NCBI GenBank assembly: GCA_002440665.1
Contig: DJUX01000003.1
Location: forward strand, 1 to 63,537
Direction of reading: 5' to 3'
DNA: 63,537 nucleotides
From: Dechloromonas sp. UBA6271
GTDB lineage: Bacteria > Pseudomonadota > Gammaproteobacteria > Burkholderiales > Rhodocyclaceae
Shown one piece after another: positions 52,397 to 59,629 of this stretch. Within the stretch, counting starts at the first letter, position 1. Each line of letters starts with the position of its first letter. A program made the position numbers and the translations under genes. Under the pieces are notes generated by a model. The model was given only the letters and a program-made list of their open reading frames with translations. It was not told where the DNA came from and did not search any database.

Positions 52397-53368
52397 TCAG
52401 GCGGGCAGCGGCGCCGGGGTCAGCGGGACGCGTCCCGTTTCGAGGTAGGTTGCGCAGCGCTCGATGTATTCGCGGGTGCTCTTGGGCATTGGCGTCCGGG
52501 CGCGGGCCAGGTAGAAGATCAGATCGCGGCCCTGGCGGATCAGCAGCAGGCCTTCAGAAACGCGGTGGGTCAGCGATTCCGGCTTGCGGTTGTCGACCGC
52601 CTGCGGCAGCGGTGAATAATTGGCCAGCCGTTCGGCGGCGGTGACCAGTTGCGACCAGACTTCGAAAATGTCGCGGTCGGTGCGCAGATTCTCGGTCTTG
52701 ATCTTGGCGGCGTCGGCCAGGTCGCGCACCAGCCCGTCGATCGAGGCGAAGGCCGGAATCTGCGTGAAATTGGCGATCATGGCATTGGCGATGCGGTCGA
52801 TGTCGCGCATCGTCTGGCCCATCTTGATATAGCGGCTTTCGTAGAAATCCTCGAGCGGAATCGAGAATGCCCGGAACGGTTCGCCCCACAGTTCGTCGAT
52901 GCCTTCCTCGCCGCTGCGGTGGAGCACGAAGCGGCCGAGCTCCATGGCGTCGAGCAGGCATTGGCCGCATTCGCGCATCAGCGCATCGTCGCTGCGGATC
53001 TCGATGCCGTCGGCCTGCAGTTCGACCAGCCGGCGGAAAATGTCGGTCGCCCGGTTGAAGTAGGCGCCGGCCAGCATGGCGGCCTTGACCCGCTTGCGCG
53101 CCGGGTCGGTTTCCGCCGCATGCGCCGCCTTGGCCTCGCCGAGCCGGGTGCCGGGAATGTTGAGGCCGTGCTCGGTATGGTTGAACAGGCGTCGGGTCAG
53201 CCCTTCGATCAGCCGCTTCTTGGCTTCCAGTGTGTCGGCCGGGACCGGGTAGGTCTTGATCCAGTAACCGTCGTAGAGAACCCGCTCGACCCCGTCGATG
53301 ATGCGGCGGGTGCCTTCCGGCGGACAGTCCTGATTCGTGCCTGGGTTGAGTTGATACACCTGGGTCAT
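52397..53368 (-). CDS. Conserved-looking protein of unknown function (323 aa)
   Basis: A mostly helical soluble protein beginning MTQVYQLNPGTNQDCPPEGT, with GYWIKTYPVPADTLEAKKRL, NHTEHGLNIPGTRL, and a central helical stretch FRAFSIPLEDFYESRYIKMG. No cofactor or catalytic motif is recognised. It sits between the Fe-S fragment and the mod operon. The strong codon pattern and clear stop support a real gene. Confidence 0.7.
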   Translation of the reverse strand: MTQVYQLNPGTNQDCPPEGTRRIIDGVERVLYDGYWIKTYPVPADTLEAKKRLIEGLTRRLFNHTEHGLNIPGTRLGEAKAAHAAETDPARKRVKAAMLAGAYFNRATDIFRRLVELQADGIEIRSDDALMRECGQCLLDAMELGRFVLHRSGEEGIDELWGEPFRAFSIPLEDFYESRYIKMGQTMRDIDRIANAMIANFTQIPAFASIDGLVRDLADAAKIKTENLRTDRDIFEVWSQLVTAAERLANYSPLPQAVDNRKPESLTHRVSEGLLLIRQGRDLIFYLARARTPMPKSTREYIERCATYLETGRVPLTPAPLPA

Positions 53369-53548
53369 CGCGTGCTGCTCGAGTTGTAGTAGCTTCTAGA
53401 AGCAAAAAACGTGCGGAAAGGCGCCGTCGTTCCAAGTGGCTGAATTCACCGGGAAAAGGATTCTGCACCATATTCGGTCCGCTGTCGCGATGCACTTGAT
53501 TTGTGCTGCAGGCACCTGCCGGGTGCAGACAGCGGGATGCGCCGTGGC

Positions 53549-54628
53549 TCAGGCGAGCAGGGCGACGGCCTTGATCTGCGTGTGCAGCGCCAGGCCGGGG
53601 CGGATCGCCAGCTTTTCGGCGGAGCGGCGGGTAATGCGGGCGAGCAGCGGGGTGCCGGCGGCATCGAGCTTGACCAGCACATGCCCCGGCGTATTGGTCG
53701 GCGCCAGCTCGGCCACCGTGGCGGCGACGCTGTTGAGGATGCTGGTCTGAACCGGCGGCGCCAGCGCCAGGCTAACGTCGCGGGCATGGATGCGGCAGCG
53801 CAGCCGCGTGCCGACCGGCTCGTGCCGCTGCGAGACAAGGATGCGGCCGCCGGTGAATTCGAGGCGGGTCAGGTCGTCCGCCTCGTGGGCGGCGATGGCG
53901 GCCTCGATGACGACGCCGGCGTCGTCGGCGAAGGTGGCGGGCAGGTCGATGCGGCTCAGCACCGCATTGAGCGGTCCGCTGGCGACAACCTTGCCCTGGT
54001 CGAGCAGCACCAGATGGTCGGCGAGGCGGGCCACCTCGTCGGGGGCGTGGCTGACGTAGATGATGGGGATCGACAGCTCGCCGTGCAGGCGCTCCAGGTA
54101 GGGCAGGATCTCCAGCTTGCGTTTGAGGTCGAGCGCCGCCAGCGGTTCGTCCATCAGCAGGATCTGCGGGGCGGCGAGCAGCGCCCGGGCAATCGCCACG
54201 CGCTGCCGTTCGCCGCCGGAAAGCTGGCCGGGCGCGCGGTCGAGCAGGTGGGCGATGCCGAGCAGTTCGGCGATCTCGGGCAGCGAAAAGCGCCTTGCTG
54301 CGGTCGACGTCCTTTTTTGGCCGAATTCCATGTTGCCGCGCACCGAGAGGTGCGGGAACAGGCTGGCTTCCTGGAAGACGACGCCGAGGGCACGCTGGTG
54401 CGGCGGCACGAAGCGGCCACGGCTTTCGTCCTGCCAGACCTCGCTGCCGAGGGCGAAATAGCCGGCCGCGGCGCGTTCCAGCCCGGCCATGGCGCGCAGC
54501 ACGGTGGTCTTGCCGGAACCGGAATGGCCGAACAGCGCGGTGACGCCGCGGCCGGGCAGGATCAGGTCGACGTCAAGCGTGAAAGCGCTGCGGTCGACGC
54601 GGAATCGGGCCTGGATTTCAAGACTCAT
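53549..54628 (-). CDS. modC: Molybdate ABC transporter ATP-binding protein ModC
   Basis: 359 residues. Walker A GHSGSGKTT near 35, signature LSGGERQRVAIARALL, Walker B ILLMDEPLAALD, and a C-terminal Mop-type regulatory domain (VAATVAELAPTNTPGHVLVK). Two copies of the GCTGCGGTCGAC core lie within it, one (54297) coding a linker QKRTSTAARR. It overlaps modB by four bases. Confidence 0.95.
   Translation of the reverse strand: MSLEIQARFRVDRSAFTLDVDLILPGRGVTALFGHSGSGKTTVLRAMAGLERAAAGYFALGSEVWQDESRGRFVPPHQRALGVVFQEASLFPHLSVRGNMEFGQKRTSTAARRFSLPEIAELLGIAHLLDRAPGQLSGGERQRVAIARALLAAPQILLMDEPLAALDLKRKLEILPYLERLHGELSIPIIYVSHAPDEVARLADHLVLLDQGKVVASGPLNAVLSRIDLPATFADDAGVVIEAAIAAHEADDLTRLEFTGGRILVSQRHEPVGTRLRCRIHARDVSLALAPPVQTSILNSVAATVAELAPTNTPGHVLVKLDAAGTPLLARITRRSAEKLAIRPGLALHTQIKAVALLA
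54297..54329 (+). repeat. Dispersed GCTGCGGTCRAC repeat, copy 4 (inside modC)
   Basis: GCTGCGGTCGACGTCCTTTT, then TTGGCCGAATTC, antisense to modC and in frame. It codes part of the variable loop between the Q-loop region and the helical domain. A weaker match is at 54587. Confidence 0.5.
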
Positions 54629-55299
54629 AAGGCTTTCCGCCGCGCCGGGTTGAAGGTGTACAGCGCCAGCAGCACGAGGAAGCTGAACAGCACCATGCCG
54701 CCGGCCAGCCAGTGGGCCTGCGTGTATTCCAGCGCCTCGACGTGGTCGTAGATCTGCACCGAGACGACGCGCGTCCGGCCGGGAATGTTACCGCCGATCA
54801 TCAGCACGATGCCGAATTCGCCGACGGTGTGGGCGAAGCCGAGGATGGCGCCGGACAGGAAGCCAGGTCTGGCGAGCGGTACTGCGACCGACCAGAAGGC
54901 ATCCCACGGGCTGGCGCGCAGCGTCGCGGCGACTTCCAGCGGCCGTTCGCCGATCGCTTCAAAAGCATTTTGAATGGGCTGGACGACGAAGGGTAGCGAA
55001 TAGAACACCGAGGCGATGACCAGGCCGGGGAAGGTGAAGGGCAGCAGGCCGATGCCGAGCGCTTGCGTCAGTTGCCCGATGGGCCCGTTCGGCCCCATGG
55101 CGACGAGCAGGTAGAAGCCGAGCACGGTCGGCGGCAGCACCAGCGGCAGCGCGACGACGGCGCCGACGACGCCCTTGAGGCGCGAGCGCGTGCGCGCCAG
55201 CCACCAGGCGATGGGCGTGCCGACGATGAGCAGGAGAATCGTCACCACGCTGGCCAGCTTGAGGGTCAGCCAGACGGCGGCGAGGTCGGTGCTTTCCAT
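54625..55299 (-). CDS. modB: Molybdate ABC transporter permease ModB
   Basis: 224 residues with five or six helices and the binding-protein-dependent permease motif EVAATLRASPWDAFWSVAVPLARPG. It starts five bases after the truncated modD ends and overlaps modC (ATGA). Confidence 0.95.
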   Translation of the reverse strand: MESTDLAAVWLTLKLASVVTILLLIVGTPIAWWLARTRSRLKGVVGAVVALPLVLPPTVLGFYLLVAMGPNGPIGQLTQALGIGLLPFTFPGLVIASVFYSLPFVVQPIQNAFEAIGERPLEVAATLRASPWDAFWSVAVPLARPGFLSGAILGFAHTVGEFGIVLMIGGNIPGRTRVVSVQIYDHVEALEYTQAHWLAGGMVLFSFLVLLALYTFNPARRKAL

Positions 55300-55303
55300 G
55301 CGC

Positions 55304-55759
55304 TTAGTGTCGTGAGAACAGGTCGCGAATCTTACACAGGGTCGTCGTGATGTCGAAGCGCGGATCGGGCAGCGCCTCGCCGGCCAGGAAGGCGCAGCGC
55401 GCGGCGGCGGCGATGGCGGCGGTCGCCGTGGCGATGCCGGAGAGGTATTCCATCAACGTCTGTGCCGTCTTCCAGACCGCGTGCAACGCGCTCGCCGGCC
55501 CGGTCAGGGTGAGGATTTCCGTGCCTGCCGCGAGCCGTTGGCCGCTGGCGACGACCTCTCCAGCCACCCGCAGGCCGCGCAACTCGCCCATGCGCCGCGC
55601 TTCCTCGCTGCCGCAGAAGATTATCTCGTGGCGGGCGCGAAAGACCATGCGCCCGGCGCATTCGCCGATGCCAAGCGCCAGGGTGGTGGCGTCGCCGCAC
55701 GGTGCATCGTCGTGCAGCAGGTTTTCCAGCAGGTGGTCGGGCAGGGTGTAGGGGTTCAT
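55304..55759 (-). pseudogene. modD: Truncated ModD-like protein
   Basis: 151 residues from Met 55759: NPYTLPDHLLENLLHDDAPCGDATT, FRARHEIIFCGSEEA and WKTAQTLMEYLSGIATATAAI match ModD/nicotinate-nucleotide pyrophosphorylase N-terminal halves. The second half (about 130 residues with the active-site region) is missing and the last 30 residues are unrelated. It is embedded between modA and modB, so a deletion has removed its 3' half while keeping the operon. Confidence 0.7.
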
Positions 55760-55781
55760 GCCATCGATTTTCCGTGACCGG

Positions 55782-56549
55782 CTATTTGTTGCTTGCTTCA
55801 CCGGGCAACATGAAGCCATAGCGTTTCATCACGGCGCGGGCTTCCGGCTTGCTCATGTAAGCGGCAAAGCGTTTGGCCAGGGGGTTTTCGGCTGCGCGTT
55901 TGAGTATGACGAACCCTTGTTCCAGCGGCTGATGCAAATTCTCCGGGATCAGGTAGTAACTGCCTTTTTCGGCCAATGTCGGGTTAACGGCCAGAGAAAG
56001 AGCAAGGATGCCGACCTCGGCATTGCCGGTTTGCACAAACTGCGCCGTCTGCGAAATGTTTTCTCCATAGACGGCCTTGGCGCTGACGACTTCCCATATC
56101 CCAGACGCTTTCAAGGCTTCCTCAGCACGCTTGCCGTAAGGCGCGTGTTGCGGATTGGCAATGGCGACTTTCCCGATTTTTGGATTGGCCAGATCCTTCA
56201 GCGTCATTTTGCTGGCGTCGCGGCTGGGGCTCCACAGCACGATGCGGCCGGTGGCATAGGGAACGGCCGGAGCGCCGGCGAAGCCTGATTTTTCGAGTTC
56301 GTGCGGATAGCCGATGTCGGCCGAGAAAAATAGGTCGTAGGGTGCGCCTTGCTGGATTTGCGTGAAAAACTTGCCGGACGAACCGTAAATGACGTCGATG
56401 ACGTCGTCTGGTTGGGCGGTGCGGAATTGCTTGACGATTTCATCCATTGCGAAGCGCAGGTCGGCGGCGGCGGCTATCGTAATTCTCTCGCCGGCATGGG
56501 CCAGACTGGTGATCCCGAGCAGGACGGCAAGGAACAGGGCGTTTTTCAT
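55782..56549 (-). CDS. modA: Molybdate-binding periplasmic protein ModA
   Basis: 255 residues from Met 56549, signal peptide KNALLFLAVLLGITSLAHA-like, then ITIAAAADLRFAMDEIVKQF, VIYGSSGKFFTQIQQGAPYDLFFSAD and the C-terminal YGFMLPGE. Length and motifs fit ModA. It lies 13 bases after modE and starts the transport genes modA-modD'-modB-modC. Confidence 0.94.
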   Translation of the reverse strand: MKNALFLAVLLGITSLAHAGERITIAAAADLRFAMDEIVKQFRTAQPDDVIDVIYGSSGKFFTQIQQGAPYDLFFSADIGYPHELEKSGFAGAPAVPYATGRIVLWSPSRDASKMTLKDLANPKIGKVAIANPQHAPYGKRAEEALKASGIWEVVSAKAVYGENISQTAQFVQTGNAEVGILALSLAVNPTLAEKGSYYLIPENLHQPLEQGFVILKRAAENPLAKRFAAYMSKPEARAVMKRYGFMLPGEASNK

Positions 56550-56562
56550 GGGGCGCTTCCTC

Positions 56563-57381
56563 TCAGGCGTAAAGACAAAGAATGACGGCCGAGGCCTTGA
56601 ACACGGCGCAGGCGGTTTGGCCGACGGCGAGGCCAAGCTTGTCCACGCTGTCGTGGGTGACGACGGCGCAGACGCTGCGCCCGCCGGGCAGGGCCAGGGT
56701 GATTTCCGAATTCACCGGGCCGTCGTGGATGCGCGTGATTTCGCCCCACAGGTGGTTGCGCGCGGTGGTGCGGATGTTCGGGTCGGTCAGCAGCAGGACC
56801 GACGAGGACTTGACCAGCGCGTTGATCTCCATGCCGATGGCGAGGCCCAGCGTTTCTGCGGATTCGCGGGTGATGACGGCGACCAGTTCGTTCTCGGCGT
56901 CTAGCCGCAGGCGCACCTCGAAATCGACGTGGCCCTCGCGCAGGCCGACGATATGGCCGGCAAACTGGTTGCGGGCGCTGGTCTTCATCGACATGCGCTT
57001 GAGCAACTGACGAAACTGCTGGAAGTCGCTGGCCAGCCCGTCGTTCATGCTCGCCGCCAGGCGGTCGAGGGCGGCCTGGTACTCGGCCTCCAGCGCCCGG
57101 TAGAGGGCGACGGTCTTGCGCCCGTGTTCGGTGAGCAAGGTGCCGCCGCCGTTCTTGCCGCCAGTCGAGCGGACGACCAGCGGCTGGTCGGCCAGGTTGT
57201 TCATGGCGTCGATGGCGTCCCACGCCGCCTTGTAGGATAGCGGCACGGCCTTGGCCGCCTGCGAAATCGAACCGTGCTTGTCGATGGCTTCGAGCAGGCG
57301 GATGCGGGTGTCGCCGAGAAAGCTGCCGAACTCGGTATCGACTTCCAGCTTGCTGCGCAGACGATGTGCGATTTGTTCCAT
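56563..57381 (-). CDS. modE: Molybdate-responsive regulator ModE
   Basis: 272 residues. N-terminal LysR-type winged helix (RIRLLEAIDKHGSISQAAKAVPLSYKAAWDAIDAMNN) and two Mop domains beginning SARNQFAGHIVGL and TARNHLWGEITRI. Molybdate binding makes it repress the mod genes. Two ModE-like sites lie in the divergent region upstream. Confidence 0.95.
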   Translation of the reverse strand: MEQIAHRLRSKLEVDTEFGSFLGDTRIRLLEAIDKHGSISQAAKAVPLSYKAAWDAIDAMNNLADQPLVVRSTGGKNGGGTLLTEHGRKTVALYRALEAEYQAALDRLAASMNDGLASDFQQFRQLLKRMSMKTSARNQFAGHIVGLREGHVDFEVRLRLDAENELVAVITRESAETLGLAIGMEINALVKSSSVLLLTDPNIRTTARNHLWGEITRIHDGPVNSEITLALPGGRSVCAVVTHDSVDKLGLAVGQTACAVFKASAVILCLYA

Positions 57382-57397
57382 TTTGTCGCCTTTGCTA

Positions 57398-57421
57398 CGT
57401 TATATTGTTACGTATATAAAG
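57398..57421 (-). promoter_or_regulatory. ModE-type operator 1
   Basis: CGTTATATT-GTTACG-TATATAAAG fits the inverted pattern CGNTATATA-N6-TATATAACG with few mismatches. It lies 17 bases upstream of the modE start, suited to autorepression. Confidence 0.65.
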
Positions 57422-57432
57422 ATAACGCAATT

Positions 57433-57466
57433 GCTGCGGTCGACGTCGAAAAATAGCGGTTTTTCA
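57433..57466 (+). repeat. Dispersed GCTGCGGTCRAC repeat, copy 5
   Basis: GCTGCGGTCGACGTCGAAAA, then ATAGCGGTTTTTC, between the two ModE-like operators in the modE-mop intergenic region. Confidence 0.65.
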
Positions 57467-57529
57467 CGCTGCGCTATGCTTGATAGTGTGCAACGCTGCC
57501 CGCTAGATTGCGACGTGCCTACAGTGTTT

Positions 57530-57553
57530 CGTTATGCTGTGAGGTATATAGCG
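57530..57553 (+). promoter_or_regulatory. ModE-type operator 2
   Basis: CGTTATG-CTGTGAGG-TATATAGCG; its reverse complement reads CGCTATATA...CATAACG, close to the known ModE consensus. It lies 40 bases before the di-Mop gene. Confidence 0.7.
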
Positions 57554-57592
57554 AAAACCGGGCCAGCCCAACGACAGTACAAGGAGAGCGAC

Positions 57593-58021
57593 ATGAAGAT
57601 CAGCGCCCGCAACGTATTCGAAGGAAAAATCACCGCCCTGACCGACGGCAAGGTCAATGCCGAGGTCGAGGTCACGACGCCGGGCGGTGACCGCATCGTC
57701 GCCATCGTCACTGAAGGCAGCGTCGCCGCGCTCGGCCTCGCTGTCGGCAAGCCGGCCATCGCCTACGTCAAGGCGCCGTGGGTCATGGTGCTGGCGGGGG
57801 ATGGCGGGGTGAAATTCAGCGCCCGCAATCAGCTGGCCGGTATCGTCGCCAGCGTGCAAAAAGGTGCGGTCAACAGCGATATCGGCATCAAATTGACGGG
57901 CGGATCGCTGGTCCATGCCGTGATCACCAACGAGGCGGTGATGGAACTCGGCCTCAAGCCGGGCGTGCCGGCCTGCGCCCTGATCAAGGCAAGTCACGTC
58001 GTGCTCGGCGTGCCGGCCTGA
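57593..58021 (+). CDS. Di-Mop molybdate-binding protein (molbindin, ModG-like)
   Basis: 142 residues formed of two Mop domains: SARNVFEGKITALTDGKVNAEV (1-67) and SARNQLAGIVASVQKGAVNSDI (72-142). AAGGAGAG precedes the ATG. Such proteins store or buffer molybdate in the cytoplasm. It is divergent from modE and likely ModE-controlled. Confidence 0.92.
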   Translation: MKISARNVFEGKITALTDGKVNAEVEVTTPGGDRIVAIVTEGSVAALGLAVGKPAIAYVKAPWVMVLAGDGGVKFSARNQLAGIVASVQKGAVNSDIGIKLTGGSLVHAVITNEAVMELGLKPGVPACALIKASHVVLGVPA

Positions 58022-58038
58022 GCGCCTGGGCGGCGCCG

Positions 58039-58599
58039 TCAGCCGCCGTGCAGTGCCTGGAACCAGCCGTCAAGCGCCGAACGTTCGGGCGGCAGTTCGG
58101 CGGCCAGCCCGCCGGTGAAGTGCCGCCAGGCTGCCAAGTGTTTCTGCTGGACGACGGTGAGGACAGGAATGTCGCTGCTCATCACCGCCAGCATTTCGGC
58201 GGCCAGACCGTCGCCGCCCGCTTCCATCGCCGCGAAGCGGTTGAAGATGGCGAGGTCGGCGCCCTCGCCGGCGATCCGCCGCATGACGACGCTGGCATCG
58301 GCCAGCGCACCGGGGTCGAGCCGGCAGGCGGTTGATTCGCTGCCCAAGCGCTGGCTGATCCCGTAACGCGTGCCGTCGGCGAGATCGACCAGGGTCACCT
58401 CGCAGTTCGGGCCGGCGGCCTGGAACTCCTGCAGCAGGCCGCGCACGCGCCATCCCGCTGCGAGCAGGTCGCGCGCGAAGGCGAAAATCGTGGCGTCGAT
58501 GTCGGCCGCGCCGTTCGGGACGGCGGCGGCGATGCGGGGGGCGGGGTTGGGCAAGGTTGGCGTTCGGGGTGGATCGGCAGATTGGCCGGATGCCCACAT
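58039..58599 (-). CDS. DUF2478 family protein (molybdenum-cluster associated)
   Basis: About 186 residues from Met 58599; the exact start is uncertain since a Pro-rich tail precedes the core. Family segments: IDATIFAFARDLLAAGWRVRGLLQEF, GISQRLGSESTACRLDPGAL and DLAIFNRFAAMEAGG. DUF2478 proteins are often found beside mod genes; the function is unknown. It converges with the di-Mop gene. Confidence 0.8.
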   Translation of the reverse strand: MWASGQSADPPRTPTLPNPAPRIAAAVPNGAADIDATIFAFARDLLAAGWRVRGLLQEFQAAGPNCEVTLVDLADGTRYGISQRLGSESTACRLDPGALADASVVMRRIAGEGADLAIFNRFAAMEAGGDGLAAEMLAVMSSDIPVLTVVQQKHLAAWRHFTGGLAAELPPERSALDGWFQALHGG

Positions 58600-58652
58600 C
58601 TTAGCGCGTGATTTCACGCATGAAGCGCTAAATCGCCCTGTCGACGCCGAGA

Positions 58653-58841
58653 TCAGGCCGTTCGCTTTGGCTGCGAATCATCTTGCCTGGCGGTGTTCAG
58701 GATTTCGAGGCCAACGACGTTGCCTGCTTCGTCGTAGTCGAGAACGATACCCGGTTTGATCAGTTCGGATTCGACTATGGGGTCATCGCTGCGACGCACG
58801 TAAAGCGCGTCGGTGTCGACGTCATGCTTCCAACGCAACAT
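58653..58841 (-). CDS. DUF2283 family small protein
   Basis: 62 residues: MLRWKHDVDTDALYVRR, SELIKPGIVLDYDEAGNVVGLEILN. This is the DUF2283 pattern (D.DALYI... DEdGrvvGiEIL). It starts two bases after the YgiT-type gene ends. Such proteins are often linked to toxin-antitoxin pairs. Confidence 0.8.
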   Translation of the reverse strand: MLRWKHDVDTDALYVRRSDDPIVESELIKPGIVLDYDEAGNVVGLEILNTARQDDSQPKRTA

Positions 58842-58843
58842 CG

Positions 58844-59071
58844 TCAAGCAGCGGCGTAGTGGCGCAGCTCCACTTGCACTCCATCGCGGACGGCGGCTTC
58901 GGCGGTGTTCAGCAAATTGGTCGAGGCAGTTTCGTCGATGAATTCCTCGCCGCAGTTGTCGCAAACCTGTGCCGGCACATTCTTGAACAACAGGGTCGTC
59001 GAGTCGCGTTCCAGCGTCACGCTGGCAAAGCCTGGGCGGGTGTGGCCGCATCTGCAAATCGGGCAAATCAT
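58844..59071 (-). CDS. YgiT-type zinc-finger protein (antitoxin-like)
   Basis: 75 residues from Met 59071: two Cys pairs, CPICRCG and CDNCGEEF, around TLERDSTTLLFKNVPAQV, the MqsA-N/YgiT zinc-finger fold. It overlaps the DUF4258 gene end by four bases (ATGA), the usual arrangement of a DUF4258 toxin with a YgiT-type antitoxin. Confidence 0.85.
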   Translation of the reverse strand: MICPICRCGHTRPGFASVTLERDSTTLLFKNVPAQVCDNCGEEFIDETASTNLLNTAEAAVRDGVQVELRHYAAA

Positions 59072-59346
59072 GGCTTCTTCCTCTCGAAACCTGGCTCCCA
59101 TAGCGCGGGATCGGGTTCATAAACAGTAATTACGATTGTCTCACCTTCCGGCGTGTCGGCGGCCACGACATGGATCGGACGCTCGCCTCACCAGCCCAGA
59201 ACCAGCCGGCTGGGATAAGGCGTGTCGTCGGGATAGGCGATGATGCATTTGCCGTCCACCAGTACCGAATCCACATCGCCCGTACTGATCGAGCGCTGGA
59301 ACATGCGCTGCAATGCGTGTTTCCGGAATATCAACTTATTCGACAT
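59068..59346 (-). pseudogene. DUF4258 toxin-like gene interrupted by TGA
   Basis: The frame from ATG 59346 reads SNKLIFRKHALQRMFQRSI ... YPDDTPYPSRLVLGW, then a TGA at 59188-59190, then GERPIHVVAADTPEGETIVI and TVYEPDPALWEPG to the stop at 59068. Both sides match DUF4258 in the same frame, where homologues have Arg, so CGA to TGA is the likely change. The truncated 52-residue product would lack the C-terminal core. ATG 59346 lies directly after the methyltransferase stop. Confidence 0.75.
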
Positions 59347-59629
59347 GGCTGGTTTGGCTCCGTTCCAGATTCAGCGCCAGCAGGCGGCGGAGGATTTCGT
59401 CGTCGGGCATTTCCGGGGTGTAGTCCGACCAGCCGTAGGCGGCGGCGACAGCTTGGTCGAGCTGTTTGTGGGCGAGGTCGAGCCAGGCGGGGCGGGCGTT
59501 GTAGAGGTTGGTCAGGGTGCGTTTTTTCAGGTCGGCTTCGTGGCCGGGTTTGGCGACCGGGCGTTTGGGGAAGCCGGCTTTTTCCTCTTCCGGGGTGATG
59601 AACCAGTCGACCCACTCGGCCGGGTTGAG
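59336..59629 (-). pseudogene. C-terminal fragment of the MmeI-like enzyme beyond an amber stop
   Basis: In the same frame after TAG at 59630-59632 the sequence continues LNPAEWVDWF, LKKRTLTNLYNARPAWLDLAH, AVAAAYGWSDY and EILRRLLALNLER to TAA at 59336. These are the usual C-terminal motifs of this methyltransferase class (WLNP..W). The amber replaces a conserved Trp, TGG to TAG. Confidence 0.8.
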
